Counted from the stretch's first letter, positions 54,901 through 63,909 are shown. The stretch: 64,000 nt of DNA from CAYQOX01 sp964419335 (GCA_964419335.1 CAYQOX010000015.1:1-64000); one strand, 5' to 3'. Made by a program: numbers and translations. The notes: generated by a model not told the origin, from the sequence alone.

Positions 54901-55131
54901 GGTATCATCGATCTCGCCTTCGAAGAAGAAGGTGAATGGATTATCGTCGACTACAAAACCGACACCGGCACCCCCAAAACCATCCAGCAAAAAGCCCTCG
55001 CCTACCGTCCCCAAATCGACACCTACGCCGCCTGCTGGCAGCGCATGACCCAACAGCCCGTCAAAGAAGCCGGACTCTACTTCACCTACTCCGGCGAATA
55101 CCTTATTCCTAGCAAAATGGAATCAAATTAG
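51928..55131 (+). CDS. addA: AddA-like UvrD-family helicase-nuclease subunit
   Basis: The 1067-residue protein is an SF1 helicase with Walker A EAAAGTGKTTGMIQRM (about 25-40), motif Ia AAVTFTRKAASELRAR, Walker B LLIDEFQDTDPIQAEVM, motif III VVGDPKQSIYRFRRAD, the late motif HKAKGLEAPVVFLADP and TRLFYVAATRAGEKL. The C-terminal PD-(D/E)XK nuclease shows IRGIIDLAFEE and WIIVDYKTD. It forms the AddAB enzyme with the product of the gene it overlaps. An open frame continues upstream to 51808 inside addB, but ATG 51928 gives the family start and the four-base ATGA overlap. The next gene starts 90 bases later. Confidence 0.93.
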   Translation: MTTHPPDQPNREIIEHELNQTLLVEAAAGTGKTTGMIQRMIALLREKKTTVEHIAAVTFTRKAASELRARFQAQLEEEAKTASPQTKVRFLQALDHLDQSFIGTIHSFCARLLRERPVEAGIDLAFQELDDIEDSLLRKQAWDEYVARLYAHNDPILGEIEKLGLRLPQLEEVFMRFADFPDVDQWPSDPPPSPDFSSLKQKIRSYAHYMEQFSTEFSGYSGNDKLIPLYRIIPRLVSYAREDRLASWMNILERFGLEEREKLVIQKDWPGKKEQALAEQELWNRFIREVAAPNLRSWYAIRYHLILQAIQPAIDDYQRLKQASGSLNFQDLLLLTARLLRNYPEVRKDFSQRYTHLLIDEFQDTDPIQAEVMLLLTATDPQEQDWTRCRPRKGSLFVVGDPKQSIYRFRRADIVTYNRVKTIIQQSGGKLISLSANFRTIPSVLTWVNDVFAQHFPSKANEYAPQYIDLLPGKNEPHAKEDNPIQKIEIPNEHKKNDDILLHESSLIADTILHQIQHHQRQPGDFMIITRNTKNLSLYAQQLQERKIPHRVSGGTSLNDIRQLRELHTCLLALTQPDNPVYLVAVLRGSLFGLSDPQLFEFKQAGGAFHYHYELPTDLSAETREQFSYAFACLKRYNRWLHHYPPISAIQKIMDNLGLTAQAVLEPGGNEKTGGLLKALEVLRDLQKSFWSLEDLLTHLDEMITQEIKYDTLPALPQEDSHVQIMNLHKAKGLEAPVVFLADPTGDFDHGVDTHIDRTGSTSTGYLCVTAQRGYHPKPIAQPLAWQKIEPIEKQFLEAEDTRLFYVAATRAGEKLTISQRQTFQNRNPWKFFQEALSNAPQLTSPQEKPTPIITRSAIVSEDIKQSVQRIKNQWEETLQPTYEVRAAKTLAHMPPSGDPAPEESGMKWGNVIHLLLWHAMQNPHADLTPLAHNAFRSEELNLEHLPAALETIQSVIQSPIWQRALQSPRRFMEVPFSIQLENDPQPVLIRGIIDLAFEEEGEWIIVDYKTDTGTPKTIQQKALAYRPQIDTYAACWQRMTQQPVKEAGLYFTYSGEYLIPSKMESN

Positions 55132-55202
55132 GATACAATTTCTCCCATAGACTCGTATTGAATACAATAATAGATCCAAAATATCCATTGGATTGAACAA
55201 AC

Positions 55203-55220
55203 ATTAGGTGAATTAGGTGA
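55203..55220 (+). repeat. tandem ribosome-binding-site duplication
   Basis: ATTAGGTGA occurs twice in direct tandem (55203-55211 and 55212-55220). The second copy gives AGGTGA four bases before the ATG of the next gene; the first is a spare Shine-Dalgarno at non-standard distance. Confidence 0.6.
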
Positions 55221-55223
55221 CTT

Positions 55224-56375
55224 ATGAAACACTTCATCGCTATCCTTTGCCTCCTCGCATCTCCCTTCGTCATGGCCCAACCGGCCGACCAAGAAGATTA
55301 CGACGTACTCATCGTCCCTCTGCAGCCCTCTTCCCACGTCCCGGGCAAATCCTTTCTAGCCGCCTCCCCCGAAGAGATGGGCTTGAACCTCGTTCCCGTC
55401 GTGGATGAATCCGTCGGTTATCCTTTCCCCATGGGCACGGTCCTCAGCGATTCCGCTACCGACGAAATCAACATTCATCTAGATCCAGGCGAAGCGGTTC
55501 GCTTTTGGAGCGATGCCATCCCGATCAATAATCCCCCGGTGAGCATGTCATGCCGTGTCACCATTACCGGCACCACCCCCGCCCAAGCCGGCATGGCCAT
55601 CCTCGACTCTAACGATACCCGCAATATGGGTGTCTCCCTCGCGTATCGCCGCGATATCCCCCGCGTCGACCGTAACTTTTCCTATGAATACACCGGCGAG
55701 GCCTCTTCCGTTTATCTACTGATTCAATTTGTTGCCGATCCCAAGAGTGCCTCCGAGATCACCGTCCGCAATCTCCGCGTCACCAGCGGTTCCCACGAAA
55801 TCGATTACGCCCTCGGCTCCACCGCCCTCACCCCGGTTTATCACTTCGGTGACGCCACCACCATCGTTTCCCGTTTCGAACCGCCTTCTACGGCAGGCGG
55901 TTCCCACACAATGACTACAGATCACAACCGCACCAAGTTTCCCCTCTCCATGTCCAGAGCTTTACAACTCAACACCAACTCTGAAGACGATGTCATTCAA
56001 ACCGGAATCACCACCCTCCTCAACGAAAAAGTACAACAAACCTCCTCCCCCACCCGCTACTATGCCGAAGCCTATGCCAAACGCCTCACCGGCCAAGATG
56101 GAATCGTCTCACTCGCCATCCTTGGCTTGGAAACAGAAAGCGTAGGCTATGTGGATTTTCCCCTCGAACGCTTCCCCTCCGACGAATGGACAAAAATCGT
56201 GTGTCCGGTTCAATTGGAAAAAGTGAATTCCGAAGGAATCCGGATTATCACCCAATTGCGCGGCGGCCCCGCCAGTATCGTCCTTGATGATGTGGCACTG
56301 AAAACCCGCATAGATTCACCCCACTTTTGGGACGCGGACGTCATCGAATCCTTACAGAAAGATAATAACAATTAA
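55224..56375 (+). CDS. exported protein of unknown function
   Basis: The 383-residue product has a clear Sec signal (MKHFIAILCLLASPFVMA, cleavage after about residue 18) and no other hydrophobic segment. I do not recognise a family. The mature part is rich in beta-prone segments and has two similar-looking sandwich-type regions (about 70-190 and 250-370; SVYLLIQFVADPKSASEITVRN and SEGIRIITQLRGGPASIVLDD), like carbohydrate-binding or jelly-roll domains, but this is only a resemblance. It follows addA by 90 bases and ends at a bidirectional terminator. Function unknown. Confidence 0.8.
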   Translation: MKHFIAILCLLASPFVMAQPADQEDYDVLIVPLQPSSHVPGKSFLAASPEEMGLNLVPVVDESVGYPFPMGTVLSDSATDEINIHLDPGEAVRFWSDAIPINNPPVSMSCRVTITGTTPAQAGMAILDSNDTRNMGVSLAYRRDIPRVDRNFSYEYTGEASSVYLLIQFVADPKSASEITVRNLRVTSGSHEIDYALGSTALTPVYHFGDATTIVSRFEPPSTAGGSHTMTTDHNRTKFPLSMSRALQLNTNSEDDVIQTGITTLLNEKVQQTSSPTRYYAEAYAKRLTGQDGIVSLAILGLETESVGYVDFPLERFPSDEWTKIVCPVQLEKVNSEGIRIITQLRGGPASIVLDDVALKTRIDSPHFWDADVIESLQKDNNN

Positions 56376-56387
56376 ATCCATCCCACA

Positions 56388-56423
56388 AAAAAAAGGGGCC
56401 GAGTACGTAACTCCGCCCCTTTT
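56388..56423. terminator. bidirectional intrinsic terminator
   Basis: AAAAGGGGC and GCCCCTTTT, with an inner GAGT/ACTC stem separated by one C-C mismatch and a five-base loop, lie between two convergent genes. A and T runs on each side allow termination in both directions. Confidence 0.88.
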
Positions 56424-56444
56424 CCACTCTTTTTAAAAATCTAA

Positions 56445-59400
56445 CTAATACAAGGACCACTCACTCACGCCGGTAAAGGCTTCCAGATCACTTAAGGTGA
56501 AGCTCTCGAACTCGGTTTCTGTAAAGTTCTGCTCACCCCAGATCTTGTTAAACAATCCAATCCGCGTCGCACTACGCGCTTCATGCACGGGAGCACCCAC
56601 CAACTGCCAGGGACGATCGGGGAGTTTCGCACTAAAGATCAATTCATCCCCACGACGCGTGACCGCGATGGTCGCCTGCACTTCGCCAGCCCAGACCGCG
56701 TCTAACCACTCAAGTTCATCGGCATAATTATGGTATTCCAAGATGCCGCTCGACCCCTCATTGGTGAGTTCCGCCCGCAGATCGTCGGAATGAAAACCGA
56801 AGAGATACTCGTCTCCACTCACATCTTCATCATCCCCTTCATTAAAAGCAACGACCAAACCAACGTGATATTCATCCCACGTAAACGTATCCAACAACGA
56901 ATAGCTCGTCTCTATTCGCCAGTCGCCATCAGGGATATCGGTTCGCAGAATCATGGGAGCCCGGCGGCCATTCGCCCATTCATCAAACTTACCGGGAAAA
57001 GCGATCGTATCGGCATTAAACCACAGCACCCCGCTATCAACCTCGATCACCACATCCTCTTCATAATTGGCATCCAAAGTGGGATCACTGCCATATTCAA
57101 TAAACCATGGATCGCTGAGCGAATCCCCTTCAAACTCATCCGTCTCATCCATCGTGGATTCTCCAAACAACCACAGCTCATTCACCACACTTACATCGCC
57201 TCGAATATCCTCCGCCAACGGCAAACCAATATCAGCCGCTCCCTCAAAGATCAAGAAACGGGTTCCACTCGGCGGCTGAAGCGTGTAAGTAATCTCCTGG
57301 CTCGTATCAGTCGGCTCAAGATCCCACTCAATCGTTTGATCCACCACTTGACCATCATGGCTCATCTCTGTCACTTCAGCCCCAGGAGGAATTTCTTCTA
57401 TGATGAACGAATCATATTCCCCATATTCAGCCGCCGCATTGAGACTAACTTCTAATGGTTGACTGGGATCAAAGAATCCATCTTCTGTTAACGTACGAGT
57501 CACATGACCAATACCCAAGACACTCACCACTTCCATACGTCCAGCAGAATCGGGCGTTCCCATATTCCCCACAGGGGGAAAAGCAACTACGATCGAATGC
57601 TCACCCGCTTCCAGCGCCACCGGACCTACCGTAAAGAAATTAAATTCATTCGCCGGAGTCCCGGGAGAGAGAATCTCATCCACAAACTCGTTGTCGATGT
57701 AAATATCTGTCAACGTGTCACCCTCACCCCACGTATTGATGCTAATATTAATGAGAATGACGGTATCCTCTTCGAAGTTAAAGGTATAACGGAACCAGTC
57801 ACCCGCAGACAGTCCACCTAAGCCTTGTCCTGTATCACTGGCGCCGCGTTCCATTCCTACCTCACCAGGGTCGCGGTAATCATCCATCGCATAACTATCA
57901 CCTCGTGCACTTTCCGGTGCCGCTTGATGAAAATCTTCTCCTGCAGGAAATTCAAACACATCACCAGGCGAGGGGATTGATTCATCTCCGGTGGGACGCT
58001 CATACGCTACATCACTGGGGATCCCATCCATTCCTTCGGTATACAACTCTCCCAATTCATGCTCTATGGGATAATTTCGTCCATCGATGGGACTACCGCT
58101 AAAGTCATAATCCACCAATTCACGATACAAATAAGGTAGATCGATCGAGATCGCTGTGTCACCCTTAATTCGATCCTCCTCATCACCGGAAACTACACTG
58201 CCGGAAAATCCAGCCACTCGCTCCCGAATCAATCGCGGCGGCACCGCCTCATACGTCAAGGTAAGAGACTCACTGACATTCTTTAAATTCCAAATGATTT
58301 TCCCATTTGAAAGATCTCCGCCATTCGAGATGTTCTGAACGCCCCAGTCTTCAGGAATACCTTCCGTTATCATCAGAGACGGAATCGTTCCCGAGAGAGT
58401 CACGGTTAATGAAACTGGCACAGGTTCATCCGCCGTAAATTCTTCTGCTTGGATATCGCGCTCCACTTCAGCACGCTCTCCCGCCAATCCTTGTATCGAA
58501 AGGTTATCGACATATACCAATCCCATATCTCCACCATCATGGTTATACCCCAATTGGAAATAACGGGGATCATCGATCGGGGGAAAATCACGATCATCCA
58601 CCAGAATCCATCCGCCTTCTCCCTGATCTTTATACAATAAGGAGACATGAATACCACTAACTTCCACTCGAATCCGATGCGGATCCGATCCTGACGGCAG
58701 CGTAAGATCACGCTCTCCCTCACTAGGTACCGTATCCGATCCATCAAAGTAATGCGTGTTCTTTCGCATGAAGTAATTATGCCGGTCAAAAATACTTTCC
58801 CCCGCCTTGGCAAACGGCCACAAAGAAAATCGACCATTGATCCCTTCTTGCATAAAGAAATCAAACTCAATGATATACGCTTGCGGCAATTCATGGGTCA
58901 AACGAATCCAATCATTGTTCCCACCAGACGCATCCCACTCGATCCGATTATTCACCGCCTGCATGGTTCCACCTTCAAAGATTTCAAATTCTTCCCAACT
59001 TTCTTCCACATTTTCACTCACCGCATCGTCAAAATCATTGCTGTAACTAAAAACATCTACTTCCCGATAACTTAAAACAAAATTATCCACATAAACCAAT
59101 CCCATATCTCCGCCATCATGGTTATACCCCAATTGCACATAGAGCGGGTCCTCGGCTTCCGGAAAATCTCGCTCATCCACCAGAATCCATCCACCAACAC
59201 CTTGATCTTTATACAATAGCGCTACATGATTCCCATTCACTTCTACCCGAATGCGGTGGGGATCCGACCCTAACGGCAGCGTAAAATCACGCTCCCCTTC
59301 ACTAGGCACCGTATCCGATCCATCAAAATAATGCGTGTTCTTTCGCATGAAGTAATTATGCCGGTCAAAAATACTTTCCCCAGACTTGGCAAACGGCCAC

Positions 59401-59711
59401 ACAGAAAAACGGCCATTTACACCTTCTTGCATAAAGAAATCAAATTCAAAAGTATACTCCTCCGGCAATTCATGATCCAAGCGGATCCAATCGTTATTGC
59501 CTCCCGTCGCATCCCACTCGATCCGATTATTCACCGCTTGCATGGTTCCGCCTTCAAATATTACCCACTCCGACCATGCCTCTTGTACATTCTCACTGCT
59601 GGGATCGTCAAAATCATTGCTGTACTGCACCGCTGCCTGCGCTGGCAGCCCAATCAGCACAACCAAGCAAAACAAACTTACAAGGTTTCTTCCTCTTACA
59701 AAAGAATTCAT
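56445..59711 (-). CDS. large secreted multi-domain beta-sandwich protein
   Basis: The 1088-residue product has a Sec signal (about 1-26). Two nearly identical 193-residue units follow (about 30-222 and 223-415), each resembling a LamG/DUF1080-like carbohydrate-binding sandwich (SNDFDD...NNDWIRL...GLVYVDN). A linker contains two Ig/DUF11-like repeats (about 430-520 and 720-800), a CBM6/malectin-like region (about 540-715; SAGDWFRYTFNFEED, EAGEHSIVVAFP) and a C-terminal DUF1349-like sandwich (about 830-1080). No catalytic motif was recognised. It may bind glycans at the cell surface or outside the cell. AGGAGG precedes ATG 59711; a GTG at 59717 is an alternative. No sortase or PEP-CTERM anchor is seen. 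Confidence 0.88.
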   Translation of the reverse strand: MNSFVRGRNLVSLFCLVVLIGLPAQAAVQYSNDFDDPSSENVQEAWSEWVIFEGGTMQAVNNRIEWDATGGNNDWIRLDHELPEEYTFEFDFFMQEGVNGRFSVWPFAKSGESIFDRHNYFMRKNTHYFDGSDTVPSEGERDFTLPLGSDPHRIRVEVNGNHVALLYKDQGVGGWILVDERDFPEAEDPLYVQLGYNHDGGDMGLVYVDNFVLSYREVDVFSYSNDFDDAVSENVEESWEEFEIFEGGTMQAVNNRIEWDASGGNNDWIRLTHELPQAYIIEFDFFMQEGINGRFSLWPFAKAGESIFDRHNYFMRKNTHYFDGSDTVPSEGERDLTLPSGSDPHRIRVEVSGIHVSLLYKDQGEGGWILVDDRDFPPIDDPRYFQLGYNHDGGDMGLVYVDNLSIQGLAGERAEVERDIQAEEFTADEPVPVSLTVTLSGTIPSLMITEGIPEDWGVQNISNGGDLSNGKIIWNLKNVSESLTLTYEAVPPRLIRERVAGFSGSVVSGDEEDRIKGDTAISIDLPYLYRELVDYDFSGSPIDGRNYPIEHELGELYTEGMDGIPSDVAYERPTGDESIPSPGDVFEFPAGEDFHQAAPESARGDSYAMDDYRDPGEVGMERGASDTGQGLGGLSAGDWFRYTFNFEEDTVILINISINTWGEGDTLTDIYIDNEFVDEILSPGTPANEFNFFTVGPVALEAGEHSIVVAFPPVGNMGTPDSAGRMEVVSVLGIGHVTRTLTEDGFFDPSQPLEVSLNAAAEYGEYDSFIIEEIPPGAEVTEMSHDGQVVDQTIEWDLEPTDTSQEITYTLQPPSGTRFLIFEGAADIGLPLAEDIRGDVSVVNELWLFGESTMDETDEFEGDSLSDPWFIEYGSDPTLDANYEEDVVIEVDSGVLWFNADTIAFPGKFDEWANGRRAPMILRTDIPDGDWRIETSYSLLDTFTWDEYHVGLVVAFNEGDDEDVSGDEYLFGFHSDDLRAELTNEGSSGILEYHNYADELEWLDAVWAGEVQATIAVTRRGDELIFSAKLPDRPWQLVGAPVHEARSATRIGLFNKIWGEQNFTETEFESFTLSDLEAFTGVSEWSLY
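58467..59045 (-). repeat. 193-codon tandem unit 2
   Basis: This is the second copy of a 579-bp in-frame tandem duplication; identical DNA blocks recur at exactly 579 bases, for example CCGGTCAAAA at 58782 and 59361. The DNA similarity, including many silent positions, points to a recent or gene-converted event. Confidence 0.88.
59046..59624 (-). repeat. 193-codon tandem unit 1
   Basis: This is the first copy of the 579-bp tandem duplication in the secreted protein gene. It begins with YSNDFDD just after the signal peptide; differences from unit 2 are concentrated at its edges (for example PSSENVQEAWSEW versus AVSENVEESWEEF). Confidence 0.88.
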
Positions 59712-59941
59712 AATCACTTTCCTCCTACTTTTTGACTACGTTTTTCATAAAAACTCAATCATTAACGTTTCTCATTTCTTTCATACCTAAATGAATAGGA
59801 TTCTTTTTATCCTCTCACCCTCCCCCCTTTCAACGTTTCTTGTATTAAAGGTTTCATTCTTCCGGTTTTTTCCTAGTTTCGATTTTCTAATCAATCTATC
59901 TTCTCATATCTCTTTCACCTAAGTCAACCACCTATGGACAC
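59712..59941. other. intergenic region upstream of the secreted-protein gene
   Basis: An AT-rich, pyrimidine-biased leader. Besides the AGGAGG ribosome binding site of the secreted-protein gene, no gene or confident promoter was recognised. Confidence 0.4.
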
Positions 59942-59971
59942 AAAAGGGCGGCACTAAGGCCGCCCTTTTTT
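59942..59971. terminator. intrinsic terminator of the Gfo/Idh/MocA gene
   Basis: AAAAGGGCGGC (59942-59952) pairs with GCCGCCCTTTT (59959-59969) around a six-base loop. On the minus strand it lies 30 bases after the oxidoreductase stop and ends in TTTT; on the plus strand it is followed by TTTTTT. Confidence 0.88.
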
Positions 59972-59999
59972 ATCGAACATCCAAATTGTCAGACATCAA

Positions 60000-61346
60000 T
60001 TAATCGGCATAAACCACCTTGCGGTCTTTATCCCAGTTGAGACGACGTCCCTTATGATAGGCTTCGACCGCCATTGAAGAGAGTGCTGACCCTTCAAAAC
60101 CGGTCACAACATCACAATTCGGCGTCTCCCGCGAATGAATACAGTCAATCCAATTCTCCAAGTGATCTTTCACCGACTGGAAGTGGGCTACCATAAAATT
60201 CCCATCTTCATTATCTTCAGGATAATAGATCGTCTTTTCTTCCAAATCCTTATTACTGCGAATATGTTCTGGTTCCGGCAGGATTGTCATCTTGGCCGAT
60301 TCGATAATATCAATCGTAGCCTCGGTCCCCATGATCCGAATTCCAAAACTCTGCAGCGAATTACTAAAGTGGCTTCGATAATTTGCTTGGAAGCCTTCCG
60401 TATACTCAAACACGCTGCTCCAGGTATCACAGGATGAACGCCCATCATCCCAACGATAAATATCACCGGACGAAACCACGCTCTTAGGCATTCCCGTACC
60501 CATGCACATGTTAATCGCATCCAACTGGTGCACCATCAAATCACTGCCAATCCCGTTGGAATATTCCCAATAACAGCGCCATTGGAAATAACGATTCGCA
60601 TCGAAGGGCTGATACGGTGTCTCACCTAAGAAGCGCTCCCACTTAATGGTTTCTTCGCTGGCATTTTCGGGAATATCATAGCGCCAGGCTTTATTCGAAT
60701 CATCTTTACCCCAATTTCGGAACCACCAACCTTCACAATAATTCACTTGCCCAATGTCTCCATTTTTAATCATTTCATTGGCCATGTTATAAAGCGGCAC
60801 ACTGCGGCGCTGGGTTCCTACCTGGATGATTGTATCACTGGTTTTCGCCTTCTTAACCACTTCCAAACCTTCTTCAACGGTGTGCACCATCGGCTTTTCG
60901 ATATACATATCTTTTCCCGCTTCGATCACGTCAATCATATGCTTGGCATGAAGGTGTTCGGGAGTCGCCACCAAGACCGCATCCACATCTTTGTTTTCCA
61001 ACAAGGCTTCATGCGTTGCATAAGTTTCTATATCATGTTCTTGATCCAACTCATAGCGCATCATATTCCGCTGTAGCTCACGCACCGCGAGATTACGCCA
61101 GCCTTCAAAAATATCCGCCACAGCAATAAATTCGATGGGCTTTCCTGTTTCAGCCGACATCTGCAGGGCCAAACCCGCTACCGCACGTCCACGACGGCCT
61201 GGTCCGATCAACCCAATCAATACTTTGTCATTCGCGCCATGAACATTAATCGCCGGTCCCGCGAGAGCCGCCGCGCCTACGCCCGCTACGACTTTCCCCG
61301 ACCGGTCAAAAAATTCTCTTCGCGTCACATTATTCTTTTTGGACAT
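60000..61346 (-). CDS. Tat-exported Gfo/Idh/MocA family oxidoreductase
   Basis: The 448-residue protein begins with a twin-arginine signal (VTRREFFDRSGKVVAGVGAAALAG) and has the Rossmann start KVLIGLIGPGRRGRAVAG, EHLHAKHMIDVIEAGKDMYIEKP with the conserved EKP lysine, and a C-terminal alpha/beta domain with GIGSDLMVHQLDAI. Enzymes of this family oxidise or reduce sugar or cyclitol derivatives with NAD(P); exported Tat members carry their cofactor and may act on glycan-derived sugars. GGGAG lies eight bases before ATG 61346; the open frame can be extended to a GTG at 61361. It is monocistronic with its own terminator. Confidence 0.94.
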   Translation of the reverse strand: MSKKNNVTRREFFDRSGKVVAGVGAAALAGPAINVHGANDKVLIGLIGPGRRGRAVAGLALQMSAETGKPIEFIAVADIFEGWRNLAVRELQRNMMRYELDQEHDIETYATHEALLENKDVDAVLVATPEHLHAKHMIDVIEAGKDMYIEKPMVHTVEEGLEVVKKAKTSDTIIQVGTQRRSVPLYNMANEMIKNGDIGQVNYCEGWWFRNWGKDDSNKAWRYDIPENASEETIKWERFLGETPYQPFDANRYFQWRCYWEYSNGIGSDLMVHQLDAINMCMGTGMPKSVVSSGDIYRWDDGRSSCDTWSSVFEYTEGFQANYRSHFSNSLQSFGIRIMGTEATIDIIESAKMTILPEPEHIRSNKDLEEKTIYYPEDNEDGNFMVAHFQSVKDHLENWIDCIHSRETPNCDVVTGFEGSALSSMAVEAYHKGRRLNWDKDRKVVYAD

Positions 61347-61622
61347 GCTTGTTTCTCCCACGATTTAATTAGTTTTCATTGCTTGGTCCAAGGCAAATCC
61401 TACAGGCTCATTTCTCTTCTCTCAGAGAGGGAACCTTGTCACTCTTCGCCTTCTATCACTCCTGACCTATTTATCTCATCGATTATATCGTAATCATAAC
61501 TACAAAATAAGGTGAAAGTGTCCCCTTTTTGACATTCTCACCACCTCCCGCTTCGACTTTTCCCCATCCCCTCCTACAATTTCATCCGTTGTTATGCACA
61601 TCTTCTTGACTGCGGTAAATCG
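61347..61622. other. divergent intergenic region between the oxidoreductase and murJ
   Basis: An AT-rich region that must hold promoters for both directions. No gene, repeat or confident promoter was recognised. Confidence 0.4.
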
Positions 61623-63224
61623 ATGTCTAAAGAGAACTTCCTGCGTTCAAGCGGTCTTTTCAGCCTCGCCACCCTCCTGAGCCGGATTCTGGGGCTGGTA
61701 CGCGATTCGTGCATCGCCGCCTTCCTCCCCAAAGCCTGGCAGGATATCTTCTGGGCTGGCATCAAAATCCCCAGCACCTTCCGCCAACTCTTTGCCGAGG
61801 GCGCCCTCTCCGCCGCTTTCATCCCCCTCCTCACCCGCGTCCGCGAGCAGGAAGGTGAAAACAAAGCCCAAGAAACCGCTCACGCTATCTTTACCCTCTT
61901 GTTCCTCGTCGTCTCCCTGGTGGTAGTCATCTCCATCCTCCTCGCCCCCTGGTTCGTCCCCTTCATCCTAGACTTCCCGGAAGAAGAAGCCGCCGCCCTA
62001 TCCTCACCCACAACCTCCCCTCCTGACACCGATTGGCGCATCACCGCCGGCATTCGCGTCACCCAATTAATGTTCCCCTTTCTGCTTTTTGTCGCCCTTT
62101 CCGCCTGGGCGATGGGCGTCCTCAACACCTATCGCCGCTTCTTCATCCCCGCGGTCGCCTCCGCCTTTTTCAATGTCAGCGTAATCGCGGGCGCCTTCTT
62201 AAGTGCGGGCTATTTGAACTTACAAGGAATGCCCATGATGATCTTCATGACGGTCGCGGTCATCTTCGGCGGATTTCTCCAATACGCGGTCCAGCTGCCC
62301 CAATGCCGGACCGTCGGCTATTTTCCCCACCACATCGCCAATCCCATCCACCCCCGCGTCAAACAATTCCTCCGCATGCTGGCCCCCACCGTCTTTGGCC
62401 TGGCGATCTACCAAATCAACGCCCTTGTAACCCAAACCTACTTCGCCTCCAAGTACGGCGAAGGCGGCATCTCTATGATGCAATACGCCTTTCGTCTCAT
62501 CCAATTCCCCTTGGGGGTCGTCGGCGTGGCTCTCGCCACCGCCTCCTTTCCCCAAATCGCCCAGCAAATCGAAAAAAGGCACCATTCCCAAGCCGCCCAA
62601 ACCCTCACCGATGTCCTCAAGTACCTCATGCTTCTTATGATCCCCGCAGCCATCGGCCTGATCGCCTTGGGAGAAGATATTGTAGGTGCCATCTATAACC
62701 GCCGCGAATTTCGCGAAGGCGAAATGCTGCTTCCCACTTATCACGTCTTAATCTTTTATTGCCTGGGTCTTCTCGCCTTCACCTCAGTCAAAGTCCTGGT
62801 ACGTACCTTCCAAGCCCACCATGATTTTCGCACCCCAGTCCTCACCGGCGCGATCGGCGTCACCAGCAATATCCTCTTCTGCGCCTATTTTGTCTATATC
62901 GATTGGCCCTTATGGGCCTTGGCCTTGGCCTCTTCTCTCGCCAGCAGCCTCCACGCCCTCATCTTAACTCTGCTCATCCGGGCGCGTATGCACGATTTTC
63001 GCTTGCTCACCCTCGTCTTTTTTGGCTTCCGGGTCTTACTTGCCTCCGGGATCATGGGATTCGCTTGCTATCTAGCCACCACATACTTCCCCATCGAGGG
63101 GACCTCTCTCCCCACCTACTCCCTGCGTATTTTTATAGGCATGTCCTTAAGCTTTCTCGTTTACGGGGCTATGGGATGGCTGCTCTTTCCCCACGAACTA
63201 AAACGTCTACTGAAACTCGCCTAA
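61623..63224 (+). CDS. murJ: lipid II flippase MurJ
   Basis: The 533-residue MurJ/MviN protein has about 14 transmembrane helices and typical sequence at the N-terminus (SLATLLSRILGLVRD, then RQLFAEGALSAAFIPLLTR) and in the middle (GEGGISMMQYAFRLIQFPLGVVGVALATASFPQIAQ). It moves peptidoglycan lipid II across the inner membrane. A short insertion rich in Ser/Pro/Thr lies between helices 3 and 4 (about 120-135). No strong ribosome binding site precedes the ATG. The stop is one base from the stop of the convergent yedK gene. Confidence 0.95.
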   Translation: MSKENFLRSSGLFSLATLLSRILGLVRDSCIAAFLPKAWQDIFWAGIKIPSTFRQLFAEGALSAAFIPLLTRVREQEGENKAQETAHAIFTLLFLVVSLVVVISILLAPWFVPFILDFPEEEAAALSSPTTSPPDTDWRITAGIRVTQLMFPFLLFVALSAWAMGVLNTYRRFFIPAVASAFFNVSVIAGAFLSAGYLNLQGMPMMIFMTVAVIFGGFLQYAVQLPQCRTVGYFPHHIANPIHPRVKQFLRMLAPTVFGLAIYQINALVTQTYFASKYGEGGISMMQYAFRLIQFPLGVVGVALATASFPQIAQQIEKRHHSQAAQTLTDVLKYLMLLMIPAAIGLIALGEDIVGAIYNRREFREGEMLLPTYHVLIFYCLGLLAFTSVKVLVRTFQAHHDFRTPVLTGAIGVTSNILFCAYFVYIDWPLWALALASSLASSLHALILTLLIRARMHDFRLLTLVFFGFRVLLASGIMGFACYLATTYFPIEGTSLPTYSLRIFIGMSLSFLVYGAMGWLLFPHELKRLLKLA

Positions 63225-63225
63225 T

Positions 63226-63909
63226 CTATTCCTCCTCGAGTTCCACCGCTTTAATACACGCAGGCCCATCGTTTTGAGGTTTATTCACGAGTGGACTCAC
63301 GGGATATACCACCATCGCCTCGGAAGCATAAGGCCGAATCATGGCTTGGATATCCCGCTTGTATTCATTCTTCGGATCCAGCCATTTCTCATAATCTTCC
63401 TGAGGCAGGATCAAAGGCATACGATCATGAAACGGCTTGATCTTCTCATTCGCCTCCATCGTTATTATCGTACAAGAATCAATAATAGCCCCCTCTTCAC
63501 TCTCCCATCGATCCCACAATCCCGCAAACGCGAAACATTCCTCCTCCTTCAAGCGCACAAAGTAAGGCTGCTTCTTCCCGTTTTGTTTGCGCCATTCGTA
63601 AAATCCGCTGGCGGGAATCAAACAACGTTTGCGCCGGACTGCCGAGCGAAAAGCAGGTTTCTCAAACAAGTTCTCTCCCCGCGCATTGATCATTCTTGCT
63701 CCAATCGATGGATCCTTTGCCCAAAAAGGGATCAGCCCCCATCGCACCCGCGACAAATCATTCTTCTCAATCTCAGGAACATAACGCACCGCCGGAATCT
63801 CCTGCGTAGGCGCAATGTTATACCGCGGCTCCAACGGAATCACTTCATCCAACGCAAACAAACGCTTCAAAATCTCTTCCGCACTGATCAACGCAAAACG
63901 TCCACACAT
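63226..63909 (-). CDS. yedK: SOS response-associated peptidase YedK/HMCES
   Basis: The 227-residue protein begins MCGRFALIS, where Cys2 forms the covalent thiazolidine link to abasic sites in single-stranded DNA. Other family residues are in MINARGENL (Asn), GFYEWRK (Glu) and KPFHDRMPLIL (His). It shields abasic sites and is released later. AGAGGA precedes the ATG. The gene is tail-to-tail with murJ. The 91 bases from its start to the window end hold no recognisable feature. Confidence 0.95.
   Translation of the reverse strand: MCGRFALISAEEILKRLFALDEVIPLEPRYNIAPTQEIPAVRYVPEIEKNDLSRVRWGLIPFWAKDPSIGARMINARGENLFEKPAFRSAVRRKRCLIPASGFYEWRKQNGKKQPYFVRLKEEECFAFAGLWDRWESEEGAIIDSCTIITMEANEKIKPFHDRMPLILPQEDYEKWLDPKNEYKRDIQAMIRPYASEAMVVYPVSPLVNKPQNDGPACIKAVELEEE

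Noticed and set aside
56730..57455. 241-codon plus-strand open frame antisense to the secreted protein
   Set aside because: It is an antisense shadow; the minus-strand gene has a signal peptide, tandem domains and a ribosome binding site.
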